From: Agroathelia rolfsii
Taxonomy: Eukaryota > Basidiomycota > Agaricomycetes > Amylocorticiales > Amylocorticiaceae
Direction: 5' to 3'
Length of the DNA stretch: 64,000 bases
Assembly: GCA_018343915.1 (NCBI GenBank)
Contig: JABRWF010000002.1
Span: 62,001 to 126,000 of the forward strand
Shown here in pieces: positions 33,101-45,631 of this stretch. The position numbers were made by a program, and so were the translations under genes. Under the pieces are notes generated by a model, which was not told the DNA's origin, ran no database searches, and saw nothing but the letters and a program-made list of their open reading frames with translations. Every line of letters begins with the position of its first letter. The stretch's first letter is position 1.

Positions 33101-34607
33101 ATGACTTCCGACTTCCAACCTTTATACAAAGCGCTTCTGTCGCAAGAGCAGCTAGACGAATTTCCAAAGTCCCCAACGTATCAAACTATTATATCATACA
33201 TCGAGCTCTTGAACAATGCAATTGTTGGTGTCAAGTTAACTGATCATTGTTCTCAATCACCCGTAAGCTTCACATTTCGTCTCGAATCCATCTCATGCCC
33301 ATCCGCGTTATATGCTAGGGTCTAATATCTGCGGTCGCGATTATTGATGAGGTGGAGGATATTGCAAAGAATATCCCACCTGTGGAAAATGCTGCGTCAA
33401 GATTCGGAAACCCGGCATTTAGGACGTTCTACGATACCGTCAAACAGGTATACTATATCTTTCGATTTCTCTTGCCACCAGAAACTCAGAGACTTATACA
33501 GAGGGTTCCTCAACTGGTATCTTCCCTACCTAACATGCCGTCTACCGCCGTGGAAGAAGTCTCCGGCTATCTCATAGAAAGCTGGGGAAATCGCCAACGA
33601 ATTGATTACGGCAGTGGCATGGAGCTCAACTTTCTGTGTTGGATGCAAGTATATGCGACGCTTACATGAATTACAGCGCTTATAACATCCCCATCATGAC
33701 TGATATAGGCTTTGTCTCGAACAGCTAGGTGTCGTCCAGGAAAGCGATCACATAGCACTCGTAACGCGTGTGTTCTGGCGGTACGCCCTGCCATGCGCCC
33801 TTCAATACAAAGATAGCTGAGCCACCAACAGATATCTGACGGTAATGCGATACCTACAGTCTACATACTGGCTGGAGCCGGCCGGCTCGCATGGTGTATG
33901 GGGCTTGGATGATTATCACTTCCTGCCATTCCTATGGGGCGCCGCACAACTGAAAGGTTTGGATATCTGTGCAGATGCTCCGTATTGTATTCTTACTAAT
34001 TATTTGTTTGTCCAGGACATCGATTTATTCGACCAAAGGCCATCCATGACATCGAAGTTGTGAATGAATACACTAAGGATTATATGTATTTTTCGTGCAT
34101 CCAATTTATCAATTCGGTGCGTGGGTTTGACTACGACGTGATTACTATCTTTATAATCCTTGAATAGATCAAGACGTCGTCCTTGCAATGGAACTCCCCG
34201 ATGCTGAATGACATATCTGCTGTGAGTTTCAGTAGCACGCCCTGTGCCAGCGTTTTGGTCTCATGTGTTTTTAGGTCAAGACATGGGATAAGATTAATTC
34301 AGGTATGATCAAGATGTACATAGCCGAGGTTCTCGGCAAATTGCCTGTTATGCAACACTTTTTGTTTGGTTCTATCTTGCCGTATACTGGCCCTCCGCCT
34401 CCGAATGAACGCTCCGATTATCCTGGCCATGACCACTCGGGACATGTCCATCTTGCCACGGGTGGATGGGGCGACTGCTGTGGCATACCGGTTCCCAGTG
34501 CGTTTGGCGCTGCTAGGGAAATGCAGAAGGGCCTACGGTCTGTTCCTGGTGCAGGTGTAGGAGGAATTTCCTTAGGATCTAATATTCGCCCGGTGCCATT
34601 CGACTAG
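33101..34607 (+). CDS. Serine/threonine phosphatase 2A activator (PTPA/RRD)
   Basis: Peptidyl-prolyl isomerase-like activator of PP2A (yeast Rrd1/Rrd2). The start [15 protein letters not shown] is followed by helices through [16 protein letters not shown]. Diagnostic blocks are [64 protein letters not shown] and the C-terminal [20 protein letters not shown] with SILPY. The tail has a Gly/His-rich stretch ([20 protein letters not shown]) that includes the family's [11 protein letters not shown] end. About seven introns interrupt it. Whether it corresponds to Rrd1 or Rrd2 cannot be settled here. Confidence 0.92.
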
Positions 34608-34961
34608 ATTCTATAGTCAATGTAATGTAACCCTCGTATGATATTCTACTGTATATAAATGGAAGTCCACTACCTTTTTTTTTTACATCGCCACTGCGAC
34701 ACGACGGGCATTGAATCCCGCGTCTGTTGGACAGGCACTGCCGTCCGGAAGCAGTAACAGCTGAGATAAGCGTTATGCGTGATATGTCACGCGTTCCACT
34801 AGGTGTTTCCTGCCCTTCTCTGTCACGGCCTCTGGCGAAGGCAGACCACGACGACGACGGCGACGGCCCTTTCTCTCTCTTACCTTACTCTCACCTCTGC
34901 CCTCTTTACTTAATATTCCTCCTATCCTACTCATCTAAGCTAGACTCGAGTCTATCAAGTT
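34608..34961. other. Intergenic interval upstream of chitin synthase
   Basis: It lies between the PTPA stop and the chitin synthase ATG. Pyrimidine-rich stretches near 34870-34925 (CTCTCTCTTACC, CTTTACTTAATATTCC) fit a fungal promoter and transcription start region. No gene seen. Confidence 0.45.
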
Positions 34962-37900
34962 ATGAATCGCCAGTCGATGGCGCCTGCAACAGGTCAACGG
35001 CCCGAGGCCGTGCAGGACCTCTCGACTCTCTCTCCTGTTTCCGACGACATTATTGTCGCATGCCTTCGCGAGCGGTTCATGAACGATACTATATACACTG
35101 CCGTTGGAACATCTGCCATTGTCGCGCTCAATCCTCACAAATACGTCCACAGTTCTTCGGACTCGGTTCTCCAGCAATACGCAGCCGAATACAGAAATAC
35201 CGATGGCGATGCTATCGAACGAAAGCTGTCCCCTCACATCTTCCAGCTAACCAATTCGGCCTATTATCATATGCGTAGAACAGGACAAGATCAGGCAGTC
35301 GTTTTTAGGTTAGACTATTTTTGTATTCTCGTAAAAATACACAACTCTGATGTCTATTCTATTTCTCGTTTGCAGCGGCGAGACAGGAAGTGGCAAGTCA
35401 GAGAATCGCAGATTATCAATCAAGTCATTGTTGGAACTGAGTGTATCCAACCCCGGCAAGAAGGGAGCAAAACTCGCCTTGCAAGTCCCTGCATCCGAAT
35501 TCGTGCTCGAGACATTTGGGAATGCCAGGACCCTCTTCAACCCAAATGCTTCGCGCTTTGGCAAATACACCGAGCTGCAATTCACCGATCGTGGAAGGCT
35601 TTGTGGTATCAAGACGCTTGACTACTATCTGGAGCGCAATCGCGTTTGCGCACCTCCGTCAGGAGAGAGAAACTTCCATATCTTCTACTACCTTCTTGCG
35701 GGTGCAGCGCCAGCAGAGCGTGAACATATGCATCTCACGGAGAAGGCCCATTATCGCTACCTCGGACAGGGAGCCGCAGATCCTGCTCGCACCGCCGAGG
35801 ATGCTAATCGATTCGAGAGCCTCAAAGGTGCCCTCAAGGCTATCGGTCTCTCGAAGAGGCATGTCGCTCAGACGTGTCAGCTTGTCGCTGCCATCCTCCA
35901 CCTTGGTAACTTGGAGTTCACAATAGACAAGCATAGGAACGAAGATGCCGCCGTCGTTCGCAATGTCGACATCCTCACTATCGTTTCTGAGTTCCTGGGT
36001 GTTTCTCCTACCTCGCTCGAGTCAGTTCTGTCCTACAAGACAAAGCTGATCAAGAAAGAGCTTTGTACTGTCTTCCTTGATCCTGATGGAGCATCTGACA
36101 ACCGTGACGATCTCGCCAAAACGCTCTACTCCCTCCTCTTCGCCTGGCTCAATGAGCACATTAATCAGCGCCTTTGTCGTGATGACTTCGACACGTTTAT
36201 CGGCCTCTTTGACCTCCCTGGCCCCCAAAACCTTAGCTCACGGCCCAACTCCCTTGATCAGTTCTGTATCAACTTTGCCAACGAGCGACTTCAGAACTGG
36301 ATTCAACGCCGCCTTTTTGAGTCACATGTTGAGGAGTACAATGCTGAGGGCATTTCACGTTTCGTCCCGCAAGTGCCATACTTTGATAACTCCGAATGTG
36401 TTCGTCTCCTGCAAAACAAGCCAGGCGGTCTTATCCATATCATGGATGATCAGGCTAGGAAGCAGCCCAGGAAGACCGACGTTACGATGGTGGAAGCATT
36501 TTCGAAACGATGGGGCAACCATTCCAGCTTCAAGGCAGGTGGCATGGACCGATCCGGGTATCCCACCTTTACCGTTAGCCATTTCAATGGCCCGGTTACC
36601 TACTCGGCGGAGGGCTTCCTGGACCGCAACCTCGACGCGCTCTCTCCTGATTTCGTCTCACTCCTTCGTGGTGCAATTCCTGGCAAGGGCGAGATGCCAG
36701 CGGCTGGTGCCGAAGGTTCCAACAATCCGTTCGTCAAGGGACTCTTTTCTGCAAAAGCTATTGCCACCCAGGCGCATCCTCGTAACGAGGAGACTATTGT
36801 CGCAGCTCAACAGCCTGTTAAGCCCATGCGCGCTCCTTCCACTCGCCGTAAAAACACCATCAGGCGCCTCCCCGCCGTGAAGGAAGGCATCGAAGAGGAG
36901 ACCGATGACGATCTTCCCGCAACCGGCGTTACGCCTGGGATTGCTGGCGAGTTCCGCGCGGCCCTCGACACGTTGTTTGAAACGCTCGATGAGGCTCAGC
37001 CGTGGTTTGTCTTCTGCGTCAATCCAAATGACTCTCAGATGCCCAATCAGTTGGAGGGTCGCAGCGTCAAGGGCCAGGTCAGAAGCGCTGGATTGACGGA
37101 GGTAGCAAGGCGGTGTGTCAATGTTTTCGAGGTTCGGTTGACGCCAGCCGAGTTTGTTGAGCGATATCATGAGCCCCTCGCCGTGATGGGCCTAACTGGA
37201 ACCGAGATGGAGCTCATCGAAGGTTCCAGGAATCACTTGGGTTTGGAGGAAAGAGATATGGTTATTGGAACAGAAAAGGTGTGATGATCGCCTCCTAATA
37301 TTAATTATTCTTTTTACTGACATATATGGCTCAGGTCTTCCTGTCTCAACGAGCTTTCCGAGCTCTGGAGGATCAGATACGATCAAAAGATGCGGAGGAA
37401 CAGAAGAGAAATCGTATTCGTGAGGCAGAAGCCCAAGCCGGCCTTGATCCCCGCAACCTCTCGGATCCATATGCGCCGTATGCCAATCCCGAGGACCCCG
37501 CCAGTCCATACGGAGACACGGATGGGTATGGAGATCCATGGTCCACATCCACGCAGGCACTTCCTTTAGTTGCCAATGCATCCCATCTCCCACGCAATGA
37601 TGGCTACGAAGATGACGACGAACGCAAGAGCTTCCATAGCAGAGATTTCGATGTACACAGTGCTTTGACAAGTAACCGGGATGACGCTGTTTCCCAGTTT
37701 GGTGGGACGGAATCGTACGCACCCTCCCGAAACATGTTCCATAATGCCGATGTTACCGCACCCCTCGACAAGGAGGCTCTTCCTGGTGAAATCCAAGATG
37801 GCGAAACGACAGAAGTTGTAAAGGAAAGCTCGGCTCGTCGTCGCTGGGTGGCCTTTGTCTGGATTCTCACGTTTTGGGTACCCACACACTTCTTGACCTG

Positions 37901-40900
37901 GTTCGGTAGGATGAAGCGAATGGATGTTCGTCAGGCTTGGAGAGAAAAGCTTGCTTTGAACATTATCATCTGGTTTATCTGTGGATGCGCGGTTTTTGTC
38001 ATCGCGGTCCTTGGTCCTCTTATCTGTCCTACGGAGCACGTCTACAGCACCACTGAGTTGGCTTCTCACTCCTACAAATTGAATCCCAATAACGTTTATA
38101 CATCTATCCGAGGCGAGGTCTTTGACTTGACTGAAATCGCTGCCACACATCTGCGTTCAGTTGGTGTGGTGCCTTCCAAGTCGATTCTTGCATACGGCGG
38201 CACGTCATCGGACAAAATCTTCCCAGTCCAGGCATGTCTTTCAATCACTTCTCGCTCGTGATTCTGTATGATAACGATTATAATTTAGGTCAGCGCGCTT
38301 TGCAATGGAATAACTGGCACCGTCAGCCCCTATGTGATCCTGGACTCTAGCAATGACACAGATACAAATGCTCAGTATCACGATTTCCGCGCATTCACCA
38401 ACGACTCTCGCCCGGATTGGTACTTTGAAAGCATGACCATTATGCGATGGAACAATCGTGTTGGTTTCATGGGTTATACCCCCAAGGAAATTAAAAATAT
38501 GGCCGCTTCGAACTCCATTGCCATCTACAACGGTCTTATTTACGACTTGACATCATATATCAACAATGGACCCGCTGTTCGTGCACCATATGGCCAGCAG
38601 GCACCTTCGATCCCAGACAACGAATACCACTTCATCGACAGTTCCGTGCTCGATCTCTTCAAGTATCACTCTGGCGAGGATATTACGAAGACTCTGAATA
38701 ATCTCAACATCGACAGCAATGTACTCGAATGGCAGAAGACATGTCTGCGCAATCTCTTCACCATCGGAAAAGTTGATAACCGTAATTCCGTGCAATGCCA
38801 ATTTTCGGAAGACATTTTGCTTGTCTTATCAATTATGATGGTTTCCGTTATTGGTTTCAAGTTCCTTGCCTCTATCAACATTGGCAGTGCTCGGGCGCCG
38901 GAAGACCACGACAAGTTTGTCATCTGCCAGGTCCCTTGTTATACGGAAGATGACAAGTCTTTGCGCCGCACGATCGACTCACTTGCGCAAATGAAATATG
39001 ACGATAAACGCAAATTATTGATGATCATTTGCGATGGTATGATCGTTGGTTCAGGCAACGATCGTCCTACGCCTCGAATTGTTCTTGACATCCTTGGTCA
39101 TGATCCTAACAATGATTCCGAACCTCTGAGCTTCGTGTCTCTCGGTGAAGGCGCCAAACAGCACAACATGGGCAAGGTATACTCTGGGTTGTACGAGATT
39201 TCTGGCCATGTTGTCCCCTACTTGGTCGTAGTCAAAGTTGGTAAACCGACGGAGCGATCCAGGCCAGGCAATCGTGGAAAACGTGATTCTCAAATGGTTG
39301 TCATGCATTTCTTGAACAAGGTACATTTCGATTTCATTCGCAAAGATTCCAGCATTATTTACTCATCCCTTGCTAGGTCCATTTCAATTCACCGATGAAC
39401 CCTCTCGAATTGGAGATGTACCATCAAATCAAGAACGTCATTGGTGTCAATCCATCATTTTACGAATATATTTTCATGGTTGATGCCGATACGACTGTGC
39501 ATCCGCTCTCGGTCAATCGCCTCATCTCTGCGTAAGTTCCCTTCGGTTGTGGAATTGCGTGGTGTTGCTTATAAATTATTCCAGCATGATTCACGACAAG
39601 AAATTACTGGGTGTCTGTGGAGAAACAGAGCTTGCTAATGCCAAACAATCTATCATCACGATGATGCAGGTTCGTGTTTGCTGGCGTCTTCATGATCTAA
39701 TACTTAATTGATTTAATCCAGGTCTACGAGTACTTCATCTCCCATCACATGGCGAAGGCTTTTGAGAGTTTATTCGGTTCCGTCACCTGTCTTCCCGGTT
39801 GTTTCACGCTCTATCGCCTTCGAACACCAGACACACACAAGCCGTTGCTCATTTCGAACCAGATGATCCATGACTACTCGGAGAATCGGGTCGATACCCT
39901 GCACATGAAAAACCTCTTGCATCTCGGTGAAGATCGTTATCTTACGACACTTTTACTGAAACACTTCCCGTTGTTCAAGACTCAGTTCGTTCGCGATGCT
40001 CACGCGTACACTGTTGCTCCCGACGATTTCAACGTTTTGCTCTCTCAACGACGTCGTTGGATCAACTCGACAGTTCACAATCTTGGTGAACTTATTTTCC
40101 TCGAGCAGCTTTGTGGCTTCTGCTGTTTCTCTATGCGCTTCGTCGTCATGCTTGATTTGCTTTCGACCCTTACCTCGCCGGTTACAGTTGCTTACGTGAG
40201 TAGGCGATGTTCCCCTTCTTAAGCAGGATACTAATCCCAAGTAGCTTGTTTACCTGGTCTATCGCGTTGCTGCGGAGCACAAGGCTATCCCCACGCTCTC
40301 TTTGATCATGATTGCTGCTACCTATGGTTTGCAGGCTTTAGTGTTCATCTTCCGTCGCAAATGGGACATGATCGGCTGGATGTTTTTCTACATCATTGCC
40401 ATCCCCCTCTTCTCGTTCTTCCTCCCCCTCTACTCATTCTGGAAGATGGATGATTTCTCGTGGGGTCAAACTCGTGTAGTCCTTGGTGAATCTGGAAAGA
40501 AACTCATTGTCCACGTGAGTATCTAGTTTCACATCGTGCCGTAATAAGTACTTGAGCTTAACGTCGATTTTTAGGATGAAGGTAAATTCGATCCAAAGGT
40601 CATTCCTCTCAAGACCTGGAACGATTACGTATGTCATGTGTTTACTTGACGATAGTATTTGGCTGATATATGTGCACTTTTCAGGAAAATGAACTGTGGG
40701 ATAAGGAATCGAATCACAGCATTGGCTCATGGGTTCCCCCTGTCAAGGTAGACAACTATGCCGAGTCGAGAACGGCCTCAATCTACGGTCGCGAGACATA
40801 CTACGAACCTCGCGCGTACTCTCCTTCGCCGTCTCAGATGGGCATGCCATCACCTGCCTACTACTCCGGTCGTAATACGCCGCAATCGAGGGCAATGAGT

Positions 40901-41206
40901 GATGTGCTTTATCAGCCTACCCCTCAGTCGATCTATCAACCTGCTCCATCACGGCCGGTAACGAACTATCTCGACATGCCTATTCCTACGACCGGCAGCC
41001 CCGATGAATTCGGTGGCGTTGGCTCTGGGCCAAGCGACCACGAGCTCGAGGTCGCGGTTGATAACTTGTTGCGAACTGCCGATCTAAACACCGTTACCAA
41101 GAGGGGAGTGCGAAACCAGCTTGAGCAGCAGTTTGGCATCGATCTCCAAACCCGCAAGACGACGATTAACAATGCTATCGACAGGGCTCTGATGAATCGA
41201 TCATAA
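34962..41206 (+). CDS. Chitin synthase with N-terminal myosin motor domain
   Basis: Processive cell-wall chitin synthase of the myosin-motor type (class V/VII group), about 1,900 residues. The motor head has [17 protein letters not shown], the P-loop [10 protein letters not shown] assembled across the first intron, [18 protein letters not shown] and the switch-2-like [11 protein letters not shown]. After a linker, TM segments ([20 protein letters not shown]) flank a cytochrome b5-like segment ([16 protein letters not shown]). The synthase core follows with [43 protein letters not shown] and the catalytic [10 protein letters not shown]-terminal TMs precede a disordered linker and a DEK_C-type domain ([19 protein letters not shown]). 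Introns are concentrated in the C-terminal half. Motor activity is not guaranteed by motif presence. Confidence 0.95.
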
Positions 41207-41604
41207 ATTCTGTAGTTTTTGCACAATATAGTACAGATGGTACCATTTCTCCCATTCTCTCTTGTCTCTCTTCTTTCCTTCCTCGTACTACCTTCTTTCC
41301 TTTTTTCTTTTCTGGATGGACAACAGACCAAAAGAACATTTCTTCCTGTCATTTTCTAAATCTTCTTACCCGCCCTTTACACATTTGTCTTGATATCAAG
41401 GACTTTTGGCATGGTTCCGGACACGTAGTATATCTAATAGACAGTAATTTGAGTATACATTGGCACTTGGATCTGATTTCACAGACTGGGTGCGGAAACA
41501 AGTGAGTTGAGGAAAAGAAAGAGGCTATGTGTATAATACAAGAGTGAACAAAGGGAAATTCAAACATGAAGTGAAAGCAAAATTGGCATAATCAAACTTT
41601 ATGA
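41207..41604. other. Convergent intergenic interval
   Basis: It contains the 3' regions of the chitin synthase and the F-box-like gene. A CT-rich strip at about 41250-41320 is present. No gene is seen. Confidence 0.5.
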
Positions 41605-43476
41605 TTAAGTAGTATGATACACTTGCCCGGGCCCGAAAGTGACAAGACGACGCCTGTCATGATCGCGCCTGATCTTCTGGAACGAATGGAGCATGCCCTG
41701 GATTCTGCCCCAGTCGCTGTCGCTACGGTACGGGATCTCTTTCAGCTGGGGAAAGAGCAGATCGAGGTGCCGGGCAGTGGCGTGCAGGTCGCTGTCGGCG
41801 CTGCTCCAGAGGACGCCAAAGACCTCAAGCGGGTGCACGCTCACGACGTCGTCGCCGAGCTCGGCCGGGAGGCTGCGCGTCTCGAGTGCGTACTCGAGAT
41901 GACGCAGCTTGGGACAGTGGCGCGCGAACACCTGGAGCGAGCTCAGGTTCGGGCGGTGGTTACCTGTATCCCACGAGAGCCGGAGCGTGCGTAGCTCGGG
42001 CCAGGCGGAGGCCATGCGCTCCAGGTCGTTGTTGGAGAGCGAGATACGGCCTGCGATTGTTAGCTCAAGGTGAGCGAGCTGAGGAAGGGAAAGGAGGCAC
42101 GCAAAGATGTGCATGGCGTCATCGTTGAACTCAGAGCCCATGTCATGTGCGCGCGAGCGGTTATCGAAGACGGTCAGATGATGTAGTGTCGACTCGAAGG
42201 AGGTGCTAAGCAGGTCGAGGAGTGTATTCAGGGCACGAAGCCATTCCTTGTATTCTGTTAGTGTGACCTCGTGCGCCTCCGTTAGGGAGAGTTTCACGGT
42301 ATGTAGTTCGCATGTGGAAGGCACCGTCTGGATCATCGAGGACAAGACGGACAAGGGACCGCTGAGTTCAAGAGTCTGGAGGTTGGGTGCAAAGCTCAGT
42401 GTATGTGGGTGGGCATTGAGATCACCACTGAAAGCATCCAAGCTGATGTGTAGTTCGGTCAATTCTTTGAGTTGGGAGAGGGAGCCAAGGTCTCCCTTTT
42501 CAATGGAGAGGACAATGGCGTCTGAAATGTTGAGTGTTCTTAAGCCATGGAATTTAAACAGCAGTTCCAGACTCTTGCGGGGGATAAGCTCGGAGATGGA
42601 TAGAGTAGACAGCCGGCGTGATTGGTCTACGAGACCATGGAGAAAGACGAGCGCATGGCTGCCACCAGAGCCGGAAGAGCAGTTGATATGGAGAGCATCG
42701 AGATCGGAAGACATGAAGAGCAATAGCTCGGGCCTAGTGGACGACCATGTTATAGACCTCAATGAGGGGAACAGCGGTGGCTCCAAAGAGGAAGCAGATC
42801 GCGACTCGAGGAGGCGCATGGTGACGGAGATATGATACTCGTATGACGATTCCCCTTCGATGAAGGTCCGAAGTCGCTTAGCATAATAACGAAAGCGTTC
42901 CATAGTGCTCGGGTCCACTCGTCCAAGGGCATACTAAGAGAGGTAAATAAATGCATAGCTGCCCCATTATAACTCATGATAACACTTACATATGCGTCGT
43001 CAGATTTGGATATGGACGGTAGCAGTGCTATGAATGGATGAATGGAGTCCATTGTGGCCCACAACATATCGATTGCGGGCTCTAGGAATGCACGGCAGCA
43101 TTGTGTGCAGTGCACAAGGGTACGGGCAATCTCTGGGTCAGAAATTGGGTCTCCAAGCTGGGAAAAGATGCTCTCGATGACCTCGGGGGTCGTTAGGGCC
43201 TTGTAGCAAGCTGAAGTATGTTCAGGCTATTACCGCATGATCCTGGTCAATGTATGCAATTCACCCCCCAGGGTAGGATACACTTACCACAGGATCAGGC
43301 TGCGCGGCTACTAACAGGCCTGCAGAGACGACAGGGGTACTTGCAGCTGCAGGATCACTGGCGGCAACAGCAGCAGTAACAGCAGGCGTTAATATGATGG
43401 CATTGTCCCCTGTATGGGCATCGGCCATGGTGCTACCACTGATACCAGCAGAACTAGAACTGGACGAGACTGCCAT
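41605..43476 (-). CDS. F-box / leucine-rich-repeat-like protein
   Basis: Likely substrate-recognition protein of the large basidiomycete F-box families. The ATG at 43476 opens a Ser/Ala-rich leader. Exon 2 carries an F-box-like helix, LTTPEVIESIFSQLGDP and CTQCCRAFLEPAIDMLWATM, in which the WAT/W motif is typical for basidiomycete F-box proteins. The long last exon is built of irregular leucine-rich segments such as LRTLNISDAIVLSI, LTELHISLDAFSG, LQTLELSGPLSVLSSM, LAHLELTIAGRISLS and LRTLRLSWDTG. It ends FGPGQVYHTT. Two introns are required; the 3' site of the first (ACAAG) is tentative. The F-box is weak by eye, so the class is an inference. Confidence 0.7.
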
Positions 43477-43703
43477 GGTGAGATTATTATGTCAAAGATC
43501 CCGGCGTGTAGGCTCAGGCATATATACCACTGGACCCAAGTCTCTGTACTGCACAGCACAGCACAAGGCGAGTCAGTCAGAACCAACCTAGGCATCGCCG
43601 CCAACAACGCCGGTCCATGTCCTTTGCCACTTACAACGTGGGTCGCGCGAGGCGGTAGGACTAAGTAGTCTATATAACATATAAGTTATGCGTATATTAT
43701 AAC

Positions 43704-43802
43704 GGTTGCGTGGTCTAGTGGTAAGATACTTGCTTTGGGATTACGTAAAACTGCTTACGTAAGCATTGCAAGGGACCCCGGGTTCGAATCCCGGCGTGAC
43801 CC
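43704..43802 (+). tRNA. tRNA-Pro (anticodon TGG) with a 27-nt intron
   Basis: The acceptor GGTTGCG pairs with CGTGACC. The D arm is GTCT/AGAT. The anticodon stem CTTGC/GCAAG closes a loop TTTGGG(T) with anticodon TGG. The T arm CCGGG-TTCGAAT-CCCGG contains a perfect B box. Position 73 is C, as expected for eukaryotic tRNA-Pro. A 27-nt intron follows position 37 and contains TTACGTAA twice, which can pair into a hairpin. A TTTTT terminator follows. Confidence 0.95.
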
Positions 43803-44831
43803 TTTTTATCTGTCTCTTTGCAACAATTGACCTTGGGTAGAATCTTGTTCACTGGTTATTTATTATTATTATTCATTATTTTTTGGATGCATGACAAAGA
43901 GTTATACCACGAGACGGAGCAAAGTTCGTAAAGTAGTACTGATGCTGTAATGCATGTGACATAGGCTTGTTACATGACCCTCAATTATACTTGCGGCTCG
44001 CAAAAGTTTCCGTAAGTGCATAATTTGCATGTTCCAGTCACTTTCACACTGTTTCATTCCCAATAAAAATTCATGAGAGACCTTCCATGCATGTATAGTT
44101 AAATTCTAGAAATCATGTAACGGTACATAGTACCATTGATATGTTGCAAAAAAAAGTCATTGATGTACATCTGCTTTTTGCATGTGGTTTGTTCTTAATA
44201 TATTTTAATCAACAGCTATTGTGTTTTTGGTCCTTATTAACTACGTGTAAAATTGTCTAAATTCCCACGCATAAAGATAATATGTCTTATATCAGTTGTA
44301 TCCACGTGTGTGTTATGCAAGCATCCCGTTAAGTCGCTGAGGTAGAAGATTTGCAGCCACCACATGACAAGGGGTGGATTTCTTTTTTTGTACACCACTA
44401 TACAATGGTATGGCTTCGGCAGTGGATAAAAAAGAATGAAATGAAGACGCTCACGGACTTTTGGTGGACACTGTCTCCGACTGAGGAGCGGTGGAATAAG
44501 TCCTCGCTGTAGTACCAATATAGACTGACGAGTCGAATTGAACCACAGTATCGTTGACCTACTCATACACGTAGAATTTATTTCAAGCACTGCTATCTTT
44601 GACTGTATGTATCACAAGTTCTTATATAAATACTTTTTAAAGACACGAGATATTCGTTGCTGCAGATCAAGCTCAAGGCGCCGCTGCTGTCTACTAAGAC
44701 CATGTGCATAGCTTCTTTGTTAGGTTTGAAAGGTTATGCTTACTGCTCACAAGTCTGTGCCAGACTGTACCTTTTAAAATGCTATAAAAGAAGCTTTTGT
44801 GTATCAATACCCACCCCCTAAAGACGGTGAC
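43803..44831. other. Intergenic kilobase after tRNA-Pro
   Basis: AT-rich with an imperfect TTA repeat at about 43861-43885. The minus-strand open frame at 44237-44590 has no recognisable motif. The right end holds the promoter of the gene starting at 44832. Confidence 0.5.
44783..44790 (+). promoter_or_regulatory. TATA box of the 44832 gene
   Basis: TATAAAAG lies 42 bp before the proposed ATG at 44832. This places transcription start just upstream of the ATG and supports that start over any upstream codon. Confidence 0.45.
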
Positions 44832-45545
44832 ATGCCAGTAGATCTCCAAAACACTCGAGCTAGCGGTCATCGCCCGACTACTAGTACTCTGTCTCTTACT
44901 TGTGCCAGGATATTAGACAACGCAGCATGGAATATTGCAAGGCCATCTGCGGTCTCATATCCATCTTCGGTGGATGGGAAATTAATTTTACCAAAGGTAT
45001 ATCGAGCTCGGAGTGGTACTCACAAGGCAAGTATATACACATTGCACTTACAGTTTTCGATGTGTGTTGATGTTCTTGAGTAATTTTACATTGCTAACGG
45101 TTGACACATAGATACCAGTTTCAAAGGGGGACGACTTGAACGCTGAAGTTTACAAGTACTACTCCGGGCAGGTAGACTCGGAACACAGTCAATATTACGG
45201 CCATATTAACTTTCGGCTTCAGAGCCTTTGCGATCAATCTCAACGGTTGGTTCATAAATTACCTCGAAATTAAGATAATCTAATCCCACAAGAAAATATA
45301 GATGGGATTATCTAGGTGTATCGCCTCACGTAATAGCATACCGAGTTATTCCACCTTGTCCTACAATTCACAAGGTAAAAACAAGCAGAATTGAAATAGA
45401 ATGGTGGGACCCCGATATCGAAGTTCCCTACACAAAATTATGGGTAGGAAGGCGCTTTTGGAAGATCGAAGAGACCCTTATGGCGGAGGGGGGAAACAGG
45501 TGGACTGTTATACAACGACGAAACCATATCCGTCCAGATGTTTGA
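44832..45545 (+). CDS. Orphan protein of about 190 residues
   Basis: I do not recognise the family. Exons 44832-45026, 45112-45245 and 45302-45545 sum to 573 nt, a whole number of codons. The protein starts MPVDLQNTRASGHRPTT. Exon 2 encodes IPVSKGDDLNAEVYKYYSG and HSQYYGHINFRLQSLC. Exon 3 is rich in tryptophan and charged residues (RWDYLGVSPHVIAYRV, RIEIEWWDPDIEVPY, WVGRRFWKIEETLMAEGG) and ends RRNHIRPDV before TGA. The composition of exon 3 strongly suggests real coding. Intron 1 is GC-AG with GCAAGT as donor and CTAAC as a branch-like site; intron 2 is GT-AG. No signal peptide or TM is evident. Confidence 0.6.
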
Positions 45546-45631
45546 CTGCGTGAATATAGAAATAACGAAGATGTGTATAATACTAGATATAGTATGATCA
45601 TAATGGATCCATAAAATGACCACAAACCGAT

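Noticed and set aside
17456..34607. A secondary-metabolite or capsule gene cluster
   Set aside because: Apart from the divergent mannosyltransferase/SGNH pair, the neighbours (SANT protein, PBDC1, ISY1, methyltransferase, PTPA) are housekeeping genes with no common pathway.
34727..35278. Open frame overlapping the start of the chitin synthase
   Set aside because: It is a shadow frame; the myosin motor N-terminus is read in a different frame with clear homology.
36077..36880. Long second frame inside the chitin synthase motor region
   Set aside because: Codon-bias shadow of the 644-codon true frame, with Ser/Pro/Arg-rich composition and no motif.
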